A stretch of 64,000 bases of DNA from Polaribacter reichenbachii (GCF_001975665.1 NZ_CP019419.1:372001-436000), one strand, 5' to 3'. Shown: positions 8,191-18,152, counted from the first letter of the stretch. Notes: generated from the sequence alone by a model not told the origin. Numbers and translations: made by a program.

Positions 8191-11100
8191 ATGAAAAAAA
8201 TTATAACAACTCTATTAATGCTCATATTATTCTCTACAATTTCTACTGCTCAAAATAATTATGACAATCTCTGGCTACAAGTTGAAAAATTTGAAGTAGA
8301 AGATTTGCCAAAATCAGCATTAAAAATTGTAGAAGAAATATATACAAAAGCAGAAAAAGAGAACAATTCTCCTCAAATTATAAAATCGCTTTTTTATAAA
8401 AGTAAGTTTGCATTAACTTTAGAAGAAGATGCTCAGCTAAAAATAATTAATAGTTTTAAAAAGCAAATTGCTAGCAGTAATTTTCCAACTAAAAATATCT
8501 TAGAAAACATTTTAGCTAATTTATATTGGCAATATTATAATCAAAATAGATATAAATTTTACAACCGAACAAAAACGAGTCATAAAATAAATACTGATGA
8601 TTTTAGAACTTGGGATTTAGACACCTTATTCAAAGAAATTAATGGCTATTTTAATGTTTCTTTAGGTGATGAAAAAGCACTTCAAAAAATAGAAATAGAA
8701 GCTTTTTCTGATATCCTTCATATTCAAAAAACAACAAAAAAGTACACACCTACTCTATTCGATTTTTTAGCACAAAATGCTCTTAATTTCTATAAAACAT
8801 CAGAAAATTCAATTACAAGACCAGCATATAAATTTATAATTGATAAACCTGATTTTTTAAGCGATGTAAGTATATTCAAAAGTTTAAAAATAGATTCTAA
8901 AGACAGTTTATCATTACAGTTAAACGCCTTAAAAACGTATCAAAAATTAATTAAATTACATATAAATTCAAATCAAAAAGAAGCATTAGCAAATATTGAT
9001 ATTGATCGTTTAAACTTTATCTCTCAAAATTCTAATTTTAATGATAAAGAGAATATTTTACTTGAGACTTTAAAACTATCACAAGAAAAAATTAAAAACC
9101 ATAAAGCTAGTAGTTTGTATGCTTTTGAAATTGCTAAAATCTATAAAAAAAATTCTCAGAATAACGAAGCTTTAAAAATTTGCAATAGCATTATCAATAA
9201 ATTTCCTGATAGTTTTGGTGCAGAAAAATGTATCATATTAAAAAAGAAAATTAAGGCAAAAACACTTTCTATTCAATCAGAAAAATACATTCCTATAAAT
9301 AAAAATTCTAGAGTTTTAGTTATTTATAAAAACATAGAAAAGCTTTTTTTTACGAGTTATAAAATCAACAAAAAACAACAAGAAATTTTTAATAAAACTT
9401 ATAAAATAGAAGATAGAAAAGCTTTTTTAGAAAAGCTCGACAAACATAAAACTTGGCAACATCAATTAAGAAATGAAGACGATTATTTAGCCCATTCAAC
9501 AGAAATAATTGTTCCGAAATTCACAAACGGAATGTTTTTAATTGTGGCTTCTGAAAACGAAAATTTAGATGAAAACTTAATTTACGGAACGTCTATTATT
9601 CAAGTTACCAACTTAACTTTAATAGAAAATACTTTTGATGGAAAGTACAATTTTCAAGTAGTTGATAGAAACACAGGAAAACCAATAGAAAATGCAGTAT
9701 TAGATCTTCAGAATAAGCAAAGAACTAGTGGGCAATATTTTCACAAAAAACTAATTACAGATAAAAACGGATTTGCGTCTTTTCAAGGTAAAAACTATTC
9801 TAATAATGTAGATATTTCTGTAAAAACCAAAAATGATGCTGCAATTTTTGGCAGTTATTATTTTAGAAATCAAACTAATAAAACGATTACAGAAACAGAT
9901 GATGAAATAACCATAAAGCCTTTTATTTTTACTGATAGAAGTATTTACAGACCTGGACAAACTGTATATTTTAAAGTAATTGCAATTAAAAAACAAGGTG
10001 AAACATCAACAGTTTTAAAAAATGAATATGTAGAAATTACCTTATCAGATGTAAATAATCAAATTATTAAAGAACTAAATTTAAAGTTAAATGAATTTGG
10101 TTCTGTAGCTGGCCAATTTACACTACCTAACAATGGTTTAACAGGTGAATTTGAAATAGAAGTCGATGAAAGTATTGAATATGATAGCAAGTTCTATGAT
10201 AGTAAAAATGTTTATTTTGATAATAATTATAAACAAATTTCTGTTGAAGAATACAAAAGACCAAAATTTGAAACTAATTTTAAACCAGTAACTGAAAGTT
10301 ATAAAATTAATGATTCTGTAACTGTAAATGGATTTGCAAAGGCTTTTTCTGGTGCAAATATTACAGATGCAAAAGTAGTTTATAGAGTTTTTAGAAAAGT
10401 ACAATACCCTAGTTGGTATTATTGGCGAAATCCAAATTCGTATTCAAGTTCTCAAGAAATTACCAATGGAGAAAGTATTACAGATCATTTAGGTAATTTT
10501 TCAATCGAATTTAAGGCTTTGCCTGATGAAAGTGTTTCTAAAGAAAGTTTACCAATTTTTAGCTACGAAATAACTGCTGATGTTACAGATGTTAATGGCG
10601 AAAGTCGTTCAGCGACTTCAATTATTAAAGTTGGCTATCATTCTTTAATCGCTTCTATTTCTGTGGATGCCAAAATTGACAAAAACGAAAAAAAAACCAT
10701 TTTAAAAATTGATACAAAAAATTTAAATGATGAATTTGTTGCTGCCAAAGGAACTCTTAAAATATACAAATTACAAGCACCTAAAAATCCGTTAAGAAAA
10801 AGACCTTGGGCTGCACCAGATTATCAAGATATTTCTGAAACTACGTTTAGAACTTTATTTCCAAACGATTCTTATTTAAATGATGAAAATGATGCAAAAA
10901 ACTGGAAAAAAGGTCAACTTGTGTATAGTGAAAAATTTGATACTGAAACCTCAAAAGGGCACATTTTAAAAAACACTAAAAATTGGATTTCTGGTAAATA
11001 CCTAATTATTTTAGAAAGTAAAGATAAATTTGGTAAAGAAGTTAAAGACGAAAAAATAATCACGCTTTTTTCATCAAAAGACGAAAAAGTTTCAGATCAT

Positions 11101-14100
11101 CAATTATTCACAATCAGCAATATTAAAGCGAATTATAGGATTAATGATAATGTTGAACTACAAATTGGTTCTGCCTCTAAAGACATTACAGTAGTTGTTC
11201 AAATAGAGAAAAATCATAAAATTGTAGATACAAAACTCATCAAACTAAACAATAACACAAAAACAATTCAAATACCAATATATAAAGAAGATATTGGCGG
11301 TTTTGCCATTAAATATCACTTTGTAAATTACAACTATTTTAAAAGCGGAACTTTATTAATAAATGTTCCTGATCCTATTAAAAATAACTTAAAAATTGCA
11401 ACCAACATCTTTAGAGATAAATTACAACCTGGCCAAGAAGAAACTTGGAGCTTTACCATAAAAGATGATAAAAATGATGCTATTGCTGCAGAAGTTTTAG
11501 CCTCTATGTATGATGCTTCTTTAGATGAATTTAAAACCCATAATTGGAATTTTAACCCAAGACCAAATAAACCAAATTATTATTCTTATAGCTCTAGCAG
11601 CGCATATAAAAGTTTTGGAAACTCAAATTTTTACATAAAAAATAATCAAAGGAATTATTATAATTACCCATCAATAAAAAACACAACTTACAATTGGTTT
11701 GGCTTTAGTTTTAGAAATAATAAATGGGTTAATCAACAGTATTTAAACAAAATAGCGCTTAAGTTCGAAAAGGAAAATCAAGAATCTACTTTTGTAAAAT
11801 CTGGAAAATTTAATGGTACTATTCAGGGTAAAATTACCGATAAAAATAAGCAACCTATAGCTGGTGCAAACATCTTAGTAAAAGGCACTCAAAAAGTAGC
11901 AATTACCAACTTTGATGGTAAATACAGTATAAAATCTAAAAAAGGAGATGTTTTAAGTTTTAATTATTTAGGTTATCAATCCATAGAAATAAAAACAGCA
12001 GATTTTTCTATTCTAAATGTAGCATTAGCAGAAAACTTAGAAGATTTAGATGAAATAGTTGTGGTTGGTTATGGCTCTCAAAAAAAGAAATCTGTAACTG
12101 GTGCTGTTTCTGTAATTAGCAGAGATGACATAGAACAAGAAACCATTTTAGATGAAATTAATGCTTTTAGTGGTAGAGCTGCTGGCACTAACACAACCGA
12201 TAATAATACAAGTATAATTCTTAGAGGTGCAAGTTCACTAAATAACAATAATGCTCCACTATATATTGTTGATGGTGTTATTGTTGAGTCTTTAGATATA
12301 AATGAAAGTGAAATTTCAGAAATTAATGTTCTAAAAGATGCTGCAGCAACTTCAATTTATGGTTCTAGAGCTGCAAATGGAGTTGTAATTATTTCTACAA
12401 AAGAAGGACAAGCAAAATTAGATAAAGCATTAAATCAAGTTAAAACACGTAAAAACTTTAAAGAAACCGCTTTCTTTTATCCGCAGTTAAAAACAGATAA
12501 AAACGGAAAAGTAAGTTTTTCTTTTACAATGCCAGAAGCATTAACCAAATGGAAATTACAATTACTGGCGCATACTAAAAATGTAAAATCGGCAACAAAA
12601 ACTTTGCAAACTGTTACCCAAAAAGAATTAATGGTTGTACCAAATGCACCTCGTTTTTTAAGAGAAAAAGATACTATTACTTTAAGTGCAAAAATTACCA
12701 ACTTAACAAATAACCAATTAAGTGGTTTTGCAAAATTAATTTTAACGAATGCTATTTCTGGAAAAGAAATTAATACAGAATTACAAAACACGAATACAAA
12801 CAAAAATTTTATAGTAGACAAAGATGGCAACACCAACGTTTCTTGGCAATTAGTAATAGCAGAAAACATACAAGCTGTACAATATAAAATAGTAGCAAAA
12901 GCTGGCGATTTTTCTGATGGAGAACAAAACGTATTACCAGTTTTATCGAACAGAATGTTAGTTACAGAAACAATTCCTATGTGGGTTCGTTCTAATCAAA
13001 CAAAAACATTTACGTTAGACAAGTTGAAGAACCACAACTCAACAACCTTAAAAAATCATAAGTTAACTTTAGAGATTACTTCAAATCCTGTTTGGTATGC
13101 CATTCAAAGTTTGCCTTATTTAATGGAGTATCCTTATGAATGTGCTGAGCAAACTTTTTCTAGATATTATGCAAATACTTTAGCGAGTTTTGTAGCAAAT
13201 TCTAATCCTAAAATTCAAGAAGTTTTTAATGCTTGGAAATCTTCGGATGCTCTTTTATCAAACTTAGAAAAGAATCAAGAATTAAAATCTTTAATTATTC
13301 AAGAAACACCTTGGTTAAGAGATGCACAATCAGAAACTGAGCAAAAAAAGAGAATTGCATTGTTGTTCGATTTAAATAAAATGAAAAATGAACAAGAAAA
13401 AGCGATTCGAAAATTAGAAGACATTCAAATGAATTCTGGTGGATTTCCTTGGTTTAAAGGTAGTAAGTACGAAAGTAATTTTATAACTCAACATATTGCA
13501 ACAGGTTTTGGGCATTTACAAAAATTGGGCGTTACAGGTTTTAATTCATCAACAGAAAATATGATAAAAAATGCTGTTAATTTTTTAGATGGTGAAATAG
13601 CTGAACAATATAAAAAACTCTTAGACAAAGCTGAAGAAGTAAAACAAAAAGCAAAAACAAACAAGAAAGGAGAAAGAGGATACAAAGATTATTTATCAAA
13701 CAATAACTTGAATTATTTTACCATTCAATATTTATATATGCGTAGTTTTTATGTTGATATTTCTATGGATGATAATCTTAAAACGGCTTTTGATTACTAT
13801 CAAAAACAAACAATTACCTATTGGAAAGACTATAATTTATATGCAAAAGGACAAATTGCTTTATCACTATTTAGAAATAATGAAAAAACAATAACCAATA
13901 AAATTTTAAAATCATTAAAAGAAAACGCTATTATTTCTGATGAATTGGGTATGTATTGGAAAAATAATACTGCTGGTTATTACTATTATCAAGCGCCTGT
14001 AGAAACCCAAGCTTTATTAATTGAAACTTTTTTTGAAATTTTAGATCCTGATCTTCATCAGGACAAGCAAAAAACAATCGATAATTTAAAAATTTGGTTG

Positions 14101-14847
14101 TTAAAAAACAAGCAAACCAACAGATGGAAAACCACTAAAGCAACTACAGAAGCTGTATATGCAATTCTTTTAAATGGTAGCAATTGGATTTATTCTACTG
14201 AATTAGTTGATGTAAAAATCGGAAATCAAAAAATAGAGCCAACAAAGTTGGATGACGTAAAAGTTGAAGCTGGAACTGGTTATTTTAAAACTTCTTGGAA
14301 TACTGATGAAATTAAATCAGAAATGGCAAATGTTACCATCAGTAAAAAAGATAATGGTATTGCTTGGGGTGGTTTATATTGGCAGTATTTTGAGGATTTA
14401 GACAAAATTACATCCGCAGAAACTCCTTTAAAAATCAACAAAAAATTATTTTTAAAAGTAAATTCTGATACTGGTAAAGAACTAAAAGAAATTACAGAAA
14501 GTACAACCGTAAAAGTTGGCGATTTAATTACAGTACGAATTGAATTAAGATCAGACAGAGATATGGAATTTATTCATTTAAAGGATTTGAGAGCTTCTGG
14601 TATAGAACCTATAAACGTACTTTCTAAATACAAATGGCAAGATAATTTAGGCTATTACCAAAGTACAAAAGATGCTGCCACCAATTTCTTTTTTGATAGA
14701 CTACCAAAAGGAGTTTATGTTTTTGAATATGATGTTAGAGTGAACAACGCTGGTAATTTTAGTAACGGAATTTCTACCATACAATCTATGTATGCTCCTG
14801 AATTTAGTAGTCATTCAGAAGGTGTTCGTTTAAAAATTGAGAATTAG
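8191..14847 (+). CDS. Giant alpha-2-macroglobulin with carboxypeptidase-regulatory and TonB-plug insert
   Basis: A 2218-residue exported protein starting MKKIITTLLMLILFSTISTAQ, a clear signal peptide; an upstream in-frame ATG (8152) would bury it. MG2-type signature FTDRSIYRPGQTVYFK lies near residue 580. An insert at about 1208-1405 contains a CarboxypepD_reg-like beta-domain (GKITDKNKQPIAGANILVKG) and a TonB-receptor plug-like segment (DEIVVVGYG, then ISEINVLKDAAATSIYGSRA). The A2M domain resumes near 1424 (AFFYPQLKTDKNGKVSF), with a thioester-type CAEQ at Cys1651 and an alpha-toroid-like region after it. Bacterial A2Ms trap proteases in the envelope. At 2.2 kb beyond ordinary bacterial A2Ms, the SusC-like insert is the odd part. 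No pbpC neighbour is present. Confidence 0.88.
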   Translation: MKKIITTLLMLILFSTISTAQNNYDNLWLQVEKFEVEDLPKSALKIVEEIYTKAEKENNSPQIIKSLFYKSKFALTLEEDAQLKIINSFKKQIASSNFPTKNILENILANLYWQYYNQNRYKFYNRTKTSHKINTDDFRTWDLDTLFKEINGYFNVSLGDEKALQKIEIEAFSDILHIQKTTKKYTPTLFDFLAQNALNFYKTSENSITRPAYKFIIDKPDFLSDVSIFKSLKIDSKDSLSLQLNALKTYQKLIKLHINSNQKEALANIDIDRLNFISQNSNFNDKENILLETLKLSQEKIKNHKASSLYAFEIAKIYKKNSQNNEALKICNSIINKFPDSFGAEKCIILKKKIKAKTLSIQSEKYIPINKNSRVLVIYKNIEKLFFTSYKINKKQQEIFNKTYKIEDRKAFLEKLDKHKTWQHQLRNEDDYLAHSTEIIVPKFTNGMFLIVASENENLDENLIYGTSIIQVTNLTLIENTFDGKYNFQVVDRNTGKPIENAVLDLQNKQRTSGQYFHKKLITDKNGFASFQGKNYSNNVDISVKTKNDAAIFGSYYFRNQTNKTITETDDEITIKPFIFTDRSIYRPGQTVYFKVIAIKKQGETSTVLKNEYVEITLSDVNNQIIKELNLKLNEFGSVAGQFTLPNNGLTGEFEIEVDESIEYDSKFYDSKNVYFDNNYKQISVEEYKRPKFETNFKPVTESYKINDSVTVNGFAKAFSGANITDAKVVYRVFRKVQYPSWYYWRNPNSYSSSQEITNGESITDHLGNFSIEFKALPDESVSKESLPIFSYEITADVTDVNGESRSATSIIKVGYHSLIASISVDAKIDKNEKKTILKIDTKNLNDEFVAAKGTLKIYKLQAPKNPLRKRPWAAPDYQDISETTFRTLFPNDSYLNDENDAKNWKKGQLVYSEKFDTETSKGHILKNTKNWISGKYLIILESKDKFGKEVKDEKIITLFSSKDEKVSDHQLFTISNIKANYRINDNVELQIGSASKDITVVVQIEKNHKIVDTKLIKLNNNTKTIQIPIYKEDIGGFAIKYHFVNYNYFKSGTLLINVPDPIKNNLKIATNIFRDKLQPGQEETWSFTIKDDKNDAIAAEVLASMYDASLDEFKTHNWNFNPRPNKPNYYSYSSSSAYKSFGNSNFYIKNNQRNYYNYPSIKNTTYNWFGFSFRNNKWVNQQYLNKIALKFEKENQESTFVKSGKFNGTIQGKITDKNKQPIAGANILVKGTQKVAITNFDGKYSIKSKKGDVLSFNYLGYQSIEIKTADFSILNVALAENLEDLDEIVVVGYGSQKKKSVTGAVSVISRDDIEQETILDEINAFSGRAAGTNTTDNNTSIILRGASSLNNNNAPLYIVDGVIVESLDINESEISEINVLKDAAATSIYGSRAANGVVIISTKEGQAKLDKALNQVKTRKNFKETAFFYPQLKTDKNGKVSFSFTMPEALTKWKLQLLAHTKNVKSATKTLQTVTQKELMVVPNAPRFLREKDTITLSAKITNLTNNQLSGFAKLILTNAISGKEINTELQNTNTNKNFIVDKDGNTNVSWQLVIAENIQAVQYKIVAKAGDFSDGEQNVLPVLSNRMLVTETIPMWVRSNQTKTFTLDKLKNHNSTTLKNHKLTLEITSNPVWYAIQSLPYLMEYPYECAEQTFSRYYANTLASFVANSNPKIQEVFNAWKSSDALLSNLEKNQELKSLIIQETPWLRDAQSETEQKKRIALLFDLNKMKNEQEKAIRKLEDIQMNSGGFPWFKGSKYESNFITQHIATGFGHLQKLGVTGFNSSTENMIKNAVNFLDGEIAEQYKKLLDKAEEVKQKAKTNKKGERGYKDYLSNNNLNYFTIQYLYMRSFYVDISMDDNLKTAFDYYQKQTITYWKDYNLYAKGQIALSLFRNNEKTITNKILKSLKENAIISDELGMYWKNNTAGYYYYQAPVETQALLIETFFEILDPDLHQDKQKTIDNLKIWLLKNKQTNRWKTTKATTEAVYAILLNGSNWIYSTELVDVKIGNQKIEPTKLDDVKVEAGTGYFKTSWNTDEIKSEMANVTISKKDNGIAWGGLYWQYFEDLDKITSAETPLKINKKLFLKVNSDTGKELKEITESTTVKVGDLITVRIELRSDRDMEFIHLKDLRASGIEPINVLSKYKWQDNLGYYQSTKDAATNFFFDRLPKGVYVFEYDVRVNNAGNFSNGISTIQSMYAPEFSSHSEGVRLKIEN

Positions 14848-14907
14848 TATTTATCGATTTTAACAATATCTTATCCATATGAGTTAAAAAAGTAAAACGA
14901 ATACATT

Positions 14908-14915
14908 TAGATTTG
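14908..14915 (+). promoter_or_regulatory. -7 box before the 14950 gene
   Basis: TAGATTTG fits TAnnTTTG exactly and lies 34 nt before ATG 14950. No clear -33 TTG is seen. It gives the small outer-membrane gene its own transcript apart from the large A2M gene. Confidence 0.45.
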
Positions 14916-14949
14916 TACCATTAATAATTTTAAAATATAGACTAACAAT

Positions 14950-15396
14950 ATGAAAAAAATCATTTTAACATTCGGTTTACTATTAGTAGGTATAATTTCT
15001 GTAAACGCACAAAGTATTTCTGACAATGCTATTGGTTTACGTTTTGGTGGCGGAGATGGAGTTGGTGGAGAAATTTCTTATCAAAAAGCTTTGGGTAGCA
15101 ACAATAGATTAGAAATTGATTTAGGTTTGGCTAACGAATTCTCTAATTTTAAAGCCACTGGTTTGTACGAATGGGTTTGGAATTTAGAAGAGCAATTTAA
15201 TTGGTATGCAGGTTTTGGTGGTGGAATTATTTCTGCAAACGGAACAGGTATTTATGGTTCTGGAGTTATTGGCCTTGAATATGATTTTGATGTGCCAATA
15301 CTTTTATCTATTGATTATAGACCAGAAATTGGAATTGCTGGTGGTTTAGATGGACTAAATTCTAACGTTGCTTTGTCAGTTAGATATCAATTCTAA
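14950..15396 (+). CDS. Small exported protein, probable outer-membrane beta-barrel
   Basis: 148 residues starting with a signal peptide (MKKIILTFGLLLVGIISVNAQ). The mature part alternates glycine/aromatic-rich beta-strand-like segments (IGLRFGGGDGVGGEISYQ, WYAGFGGGIISANG, LLSIDYRPEIG) and ends in RYQF, the terminal aromatic residue typical of Bam-assembled barrels. Length suits a short eight-stranded barrel. No specific family recognised. It is separated from the A2M gene by about 100 nt and followed by a strong terminator. Confidence 0.65.
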   Translation: MKKIILTFGLLLVGIISVNAQSISDNAIGLRFGGGDGVGGEISYQKALGSNNRLEIDLGLANEFSNFKATGLYEWVWNLEEQFNWYAGFGGGIISANGTGIYGSGVIGLEYDFDVPILLSIDYRPEIGIAGGLDGLNSNVALSVRYQF

Positions 15397-15420
15397 AAAA
15401 GAAAAAAGTATACATTATAA

Positions 15421-15458
15421 AAAATCCTCTAAATTAATTTTTAGAGGATTTTTTTTGA
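15421..15458 (+). terminator. Intrinsic terminator after the 14950 gene
   Basis: Perfect 13-bp arms (15421-15433 and 15440-15452, core TCCTCTAAA/TTTAGAGGA) around a short loop are followed by a T run. With A and T runs on both sides it can also serve the convergent lipoprotein gene ending at 15478. Confidence 0.8.
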
Positions 15459-15477
15459 GTTTCAACAATCTTATGTT

Positions 15478-15996
15478 TTAACCTTTAGGCGGATATTTGT
15501 CTAATATTTTATTGATAATATCAGTAAAATGACTCTCTTTTTCTTCTGGTGTTCTTTGCTCTTTAATTGTCGAATTTAAAACTCCTTCCCAAATAATTTC
15601 ATTAGTTTTGGCATTTACAAACTCAATTATAAATTCTTCATTTAATTTCTTACCTCCTATTGGTATTCCTCCAGAAACTCCAAAACCTCCATTTCTATTT
15701 CCAGAACCAATGCCAATTCCTATAGTATTCCTATTTTGAGCTTCTGAATAATTGGCAATTACATTAATATAAAAATCAGGATTATCATTTTGTGCTAATC
15801 CTTTTTTATTGAGTTCTGTATGTAAAGTTGATACAACTCTTTTTACATCAAACTCGTTTAATCCTTTACCAATATCTTCGAAAAAATTATAAGTTTTAAA
15901 ATTATTAAAATTGATTTCAGCATCGTAATCTGATATCACTTTAGATGATGAGCAACTCATCAATAAAAACAAAAAAAGAAACTTAATATACTTCAT
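15478..15996 (-). CDS. DUF4136 family lipoprotein
   Basis: 172 residues with a lipobox signal (MKYIKFLFLFLLMSCSSS, lipid-modified Cys15). The body matches the DUF4136 pattern: DYDAEINFNNFKTYNFF at the start, a glycine-rich middle (GIGIGSGNRNGGFGVSGG), and a C-terminal VNAKTNEIIWEGVLN strand. The family has no defined function. It starts 6 nt downstream of the M28 peptidase gene on the same strand, so the two are probably one transcript. Confidence 0.8.
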   Translation of the reverse strand: MKYIKFLFLFLLMSCSSSKVISDYDAEINFNNFKTYNFFEDIGKGLNEFDVKRVVSTLHTELNKKGLAQNDNPDFYINVIANYSEAQNRNTIGIGIGSGNRNGGFGVSGGIPIGGKKLNEEFIIEFVNAKTNEIIWEGVLNSTIKEQRTPEEKESHFTDIINKILDKYPPKG

Positions 15997-16001
15997 TAAA
16001 C

Positions 16002-17045
16002 CTATTTTTTCTTCTCTTCTAACACCACTCTTGTTGGTGTATCTTTACCATTAATTATACTTTCTGTTCCTTTTGCAACTGCTTGTATGGTTTGGGTAAT
16101 AATTGTCATATTTAAAGTTTCTGCTTCATCAGAGGCTTTATGATAATCTTTATCTACATCAATGGCAGTTGTAGAAAATGTATGAGAAGGCACACCCAAT
16201 CTTGCTAAAGAAGCATTATCTGATCTAAAAAATAAATTAAACTTTTTATACGGATCTGGAAATAATTGGTAGCCTGAACCCTCTAAATTCTTTTGAACAA
16301 TTTTACCAAAATCAGAACGCTCAAAACCAGTTAACCAAGCTGTATTAGGACCAAAACTTGGTATTTTACCAATCATTTCTAAATTAATACCAGCTACAAA
16401 TTTACTAGCATCAATTCCTTTACCAAATTGAGTAGAACCTACTAAGCCCATTTCTTCTGCAGTAAATGCAGCAAAAACAATAGTTCTTTCATTACCTACT
16501 TTCTTAAAATATTCTGCCAAAGCTAAAACGCCAGTTACACCAGAAGCATCATCATTTGCGCCATTATAAATGCTATCTAATTCGCCCTCCTTTTTTCGGA
16601 TTCCTAAATGGTCATAATGAGCAGAAATAATAACATATTCATCCTTTTTGCTTTTACCTTCTAAAACACCAATAATGTTTGCACTTGTAATTTCTTCTTT
16701 ACTTCTTCTTGGTGTAAAATTAAAAGTTTGTCTGTAAGAATCTAAACCTTCAAAAGTAGTTAAGCCTATTTTCTTATACTCGTTTTCTATATATTTAGCT
16801 GCTTTTTCAATACCTGCTGTTCCTGATTTTCTACCTTCCATATCATCAGAAGCTAAAGTATACAAGTGTTTTTTTACGGTTACAGAATCAATAAAAAATG
16901 GTAAAACTTCCTTTTTAATAGTACCCGTTTTTTCTGCTGATGCTCCATCTACTCCATCTTTACCATCATTTCCTTTAACTGCAACTTTACAGCTACCCAA
17001 TAAAAACAATCCTGATACCACTACTATTTTAAATACTTTCGTCAT
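16002..17045 (-). CDS. M28 family zinc aminopeptidase, lipoprotein
   Basis: 347 residues with a lipoprotein signal (LFLLGSCK). Immediately after the acyl-Cys comes a short collagen-like Gly-x-x run (GNDGKDGVDGAS). The M28 fold follows, with metal and catalytic motifs ISAHYDHLGIR, NGANDDASGV, FTAEEMGLVGS and, near the C-terminus, DYHKASDEAE. It should be an envelope-anchored aminopeptidase releasing N-terminal residues in the periplasm or at the surface. It is divergent from kdsA and heads a two-gene unit with the DUF4136 lipoprotein. A weak -7-like TATATTTA lies upstream. Confidence 0.88.
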   Translation of the reverse strand: MTKVFKIVVVSGLFLLGSCKVAVKGNDGKDGVDGASAEKTGTIKKEVLPFFIDSVTVKKHLYTLASDDMEGRKSGTAGIEKAAKYIENEYKKIGLTTFEGLDSYRQTFNFTPRRSKEEITSANIIGVLEGKSKKDEYVIISAHYDHLGIRKKEGELDSIYNGANDDASGVTGVLALAEYFKKVGNERTIVFAAFTAEEMGLVGSTQFGKGIDASKFVAGINLEMIGKIPSFGPNTAWLTGFERSDFGKIVQKNLEGSGYQLFPDPYKKFNLFFRSDNASLARLGVPSHTFSTTAIDVDKDYHKASDEAETLNMTIITQTIQAVAKGTESIINGKDTPTRVVLEEKKK

Positions 17046-17091
17046 AATATTTCTAAAATTTTAAAGCATAAATATAACTAATTTAAATGCT

Positions 17092-17099
17092 TATTTTTG
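17092..17099 (+). promoter_or_regulatory. -7 box of kdsA
   Basis: TATTTTTG fits TAnnTTTG and ends 15 nt before ATG 17115. It makes the upstream in-frame TTG at 17097 implausible as a start, because that codon is inside the box. Confidence 0.5.
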
Positions 17100-17114
17100 T
17101 GTAAAATTTTACAA

Positions 17115-17933
17115 ATGATACTATCCGAAATTCCGAATATAAAACATACAAGTGCTAATAATTTCTTTTTGCTTTGTGGTCCTTGTGCCATTGAAGGCGA
17201 AGAAATGGCATTAAGAATCGCCGAAAAAGTAATTACAATTACTGATAAATTAGCCATTCCTTACATTTTTAAAGGAAGTTTTAAAAAAGCAAACAGAAGT
17301 AGAATTGATAGTTTTACAGGTATTGGAGATGAAAAAGCATTAAAGATTTTACGCAAAGTTTCAGAAACGTTTAATGTGCCAACAGTTACAGATATTCACG
17401 AAGTTTCTGATGCTGCAAAGGCTGCAGAATATGTAGATGTTTTACAGATTCCTGCTTTTTTAGTTCGCCAAACAGATTTGGTAGTTGCTGCTGCAAAAAC
17501 GGGTAAAGTTGTCAACTTAAAAAAAGGACAATTTATGAGTCCTGCTGCAATGAAACACGCAGTACAAAAAGTAAAAGATGCAGGCTCTAACAAAGCTTGG
17601 ATTACTGATAGAGGTACAATGTTTGGCTACCAAGATATGATTGTAGATTTTAGAGGAATACCAGAAATGCGCGAATTTGCACCAACTGTTTTAGATGTAA
17701 CCCATTCTTTACAACAACCAAATCAAACAGTTGGAGTTACAGGTGGTAGACCAGAAATGATTGAAACAATTGCAAGAGCAGGAGTTGTAAATAATGTAGA
17801 TGGTTTATTTATAGAAACCCATTTTGACCCTGCAAATGCAAAATCTGATGGTGCAAATATGTTACATTTAGACAAATTAGAAAGTCTATTAAGTAATTTG
17901 GTTGCCATACGTAAAACAATAAATAGTTTATAA
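17115..17933 (+). CDS. kdsA: 3-deoxy-8-phosphooctulonate synthase (KDO-8-P synthase)
   Basis: A 272-residue cytoplasmic aldolase-type barrel enzyme joining arabinose-5-phosphate and PEP to make KDO-8-phosphate for lipid A-core. Family signatures are CGPCAIEGE at the N-terminus, FKGSFKKANRSRIDSF, QIPAFLVRQTDL, KKGQFMSP, ITDRGTMFGYQDMIVDFRG and FIETHFDPANAKSDGA. The Cys in the GPC motif occupies the metal-ligand position of the metal-dependent class (as in the Aquifex enzyme) rather than the Asn of the E. coli type. Monocistronic, with its own promoter. Confidence 0.93.
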   Translation: MILSEIPNIKHTSANNFFLLCGPCAIEGEEMALRIAEKVITITDKLAIPYIFKGSFKKANRSRIDSFTGIGDEKALKILRKVSETFNVPTVTDIHEVSDAAKAAEYVDVLQIPAFLVRQTDLVVAAAKTGKVVNLKKGQFMSPAAMKHAVQKVKDAGSNKAWITDRGTMFGYQDMIVDFRGIPEMREFAPTVLDVTHSLQQPNQTVGVTGGRPEMIETIARAGVVNNVDGLFIETHFDPANAKSDGANMLHLDKLESLLSNLVAIRKTINSL

Positions 17934-17959
17934 TTACATTCTATTTTAAAATAATTTTT

Positions 17960-18055
17960 GGGCGTTTTAACAGGCTTTCGCTACTCGCTTTTTTTCTGAA
18001 AAGAAAAAAGAGCTCAAACAAACCGCTCAATCCTTAACGCGCTCACTCAATTCCA
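17960..18055. repeat. REP-like intergenic element (GGGCGTT type)
   Basis: This stretch, beginning GGGCGTTTTAACAGG and continuing through TTTCTGAAAAGAAAAAAGAG to CCGCTCAATCCTTAACGCG, is noncoding and much richer in G+C than its surroundings. Similar 'GGGCGTT ... CGCTC/CCCTAACGCG' elements recur between genes in many Flavobacteriaceae genomes (from general knowledge). Only one copy is in this window. Confidence 0.45.
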
Positions 18056-18072
18056 TAAAACTAAACATATAT

Positions 18073-18152
18073 CCTGCAAGGTTTCCAAAAACCTTGTAGG
18101 TATTTATTCTTAAAAATAGAAAACCAAGAAGCTTTTAAAGCAACCTTGCAGA
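18073..18152. repeat. Palindromic CCTGCAAGG/CCTTGTAGG element with an extra half-site
   Basis: CCTGCAAGGTTT (18073-18084) and AAACCTTGTAGG (18089-18100) form a 12-bp hairpin with one G-T pair. A third matching half, AACCTTGCAG, lies at 18143-18152. Palindromes of this sequence are common between genes in flavobacteria (general knowledge). Confidence 0.4.

Noticed and set aside
12477..12869. A 130-codon minus-strand open frame inside the A2M gene
   Set aside because: It is antisense to well-conserved A2M coding sequence, with no recognisable domain.
17097..17114. TTG start six codons upstream of kdsA
   Set aside because: It falls inside the TATTTTTG promoter box, and ATG 17115 gives the normal enzyme length.
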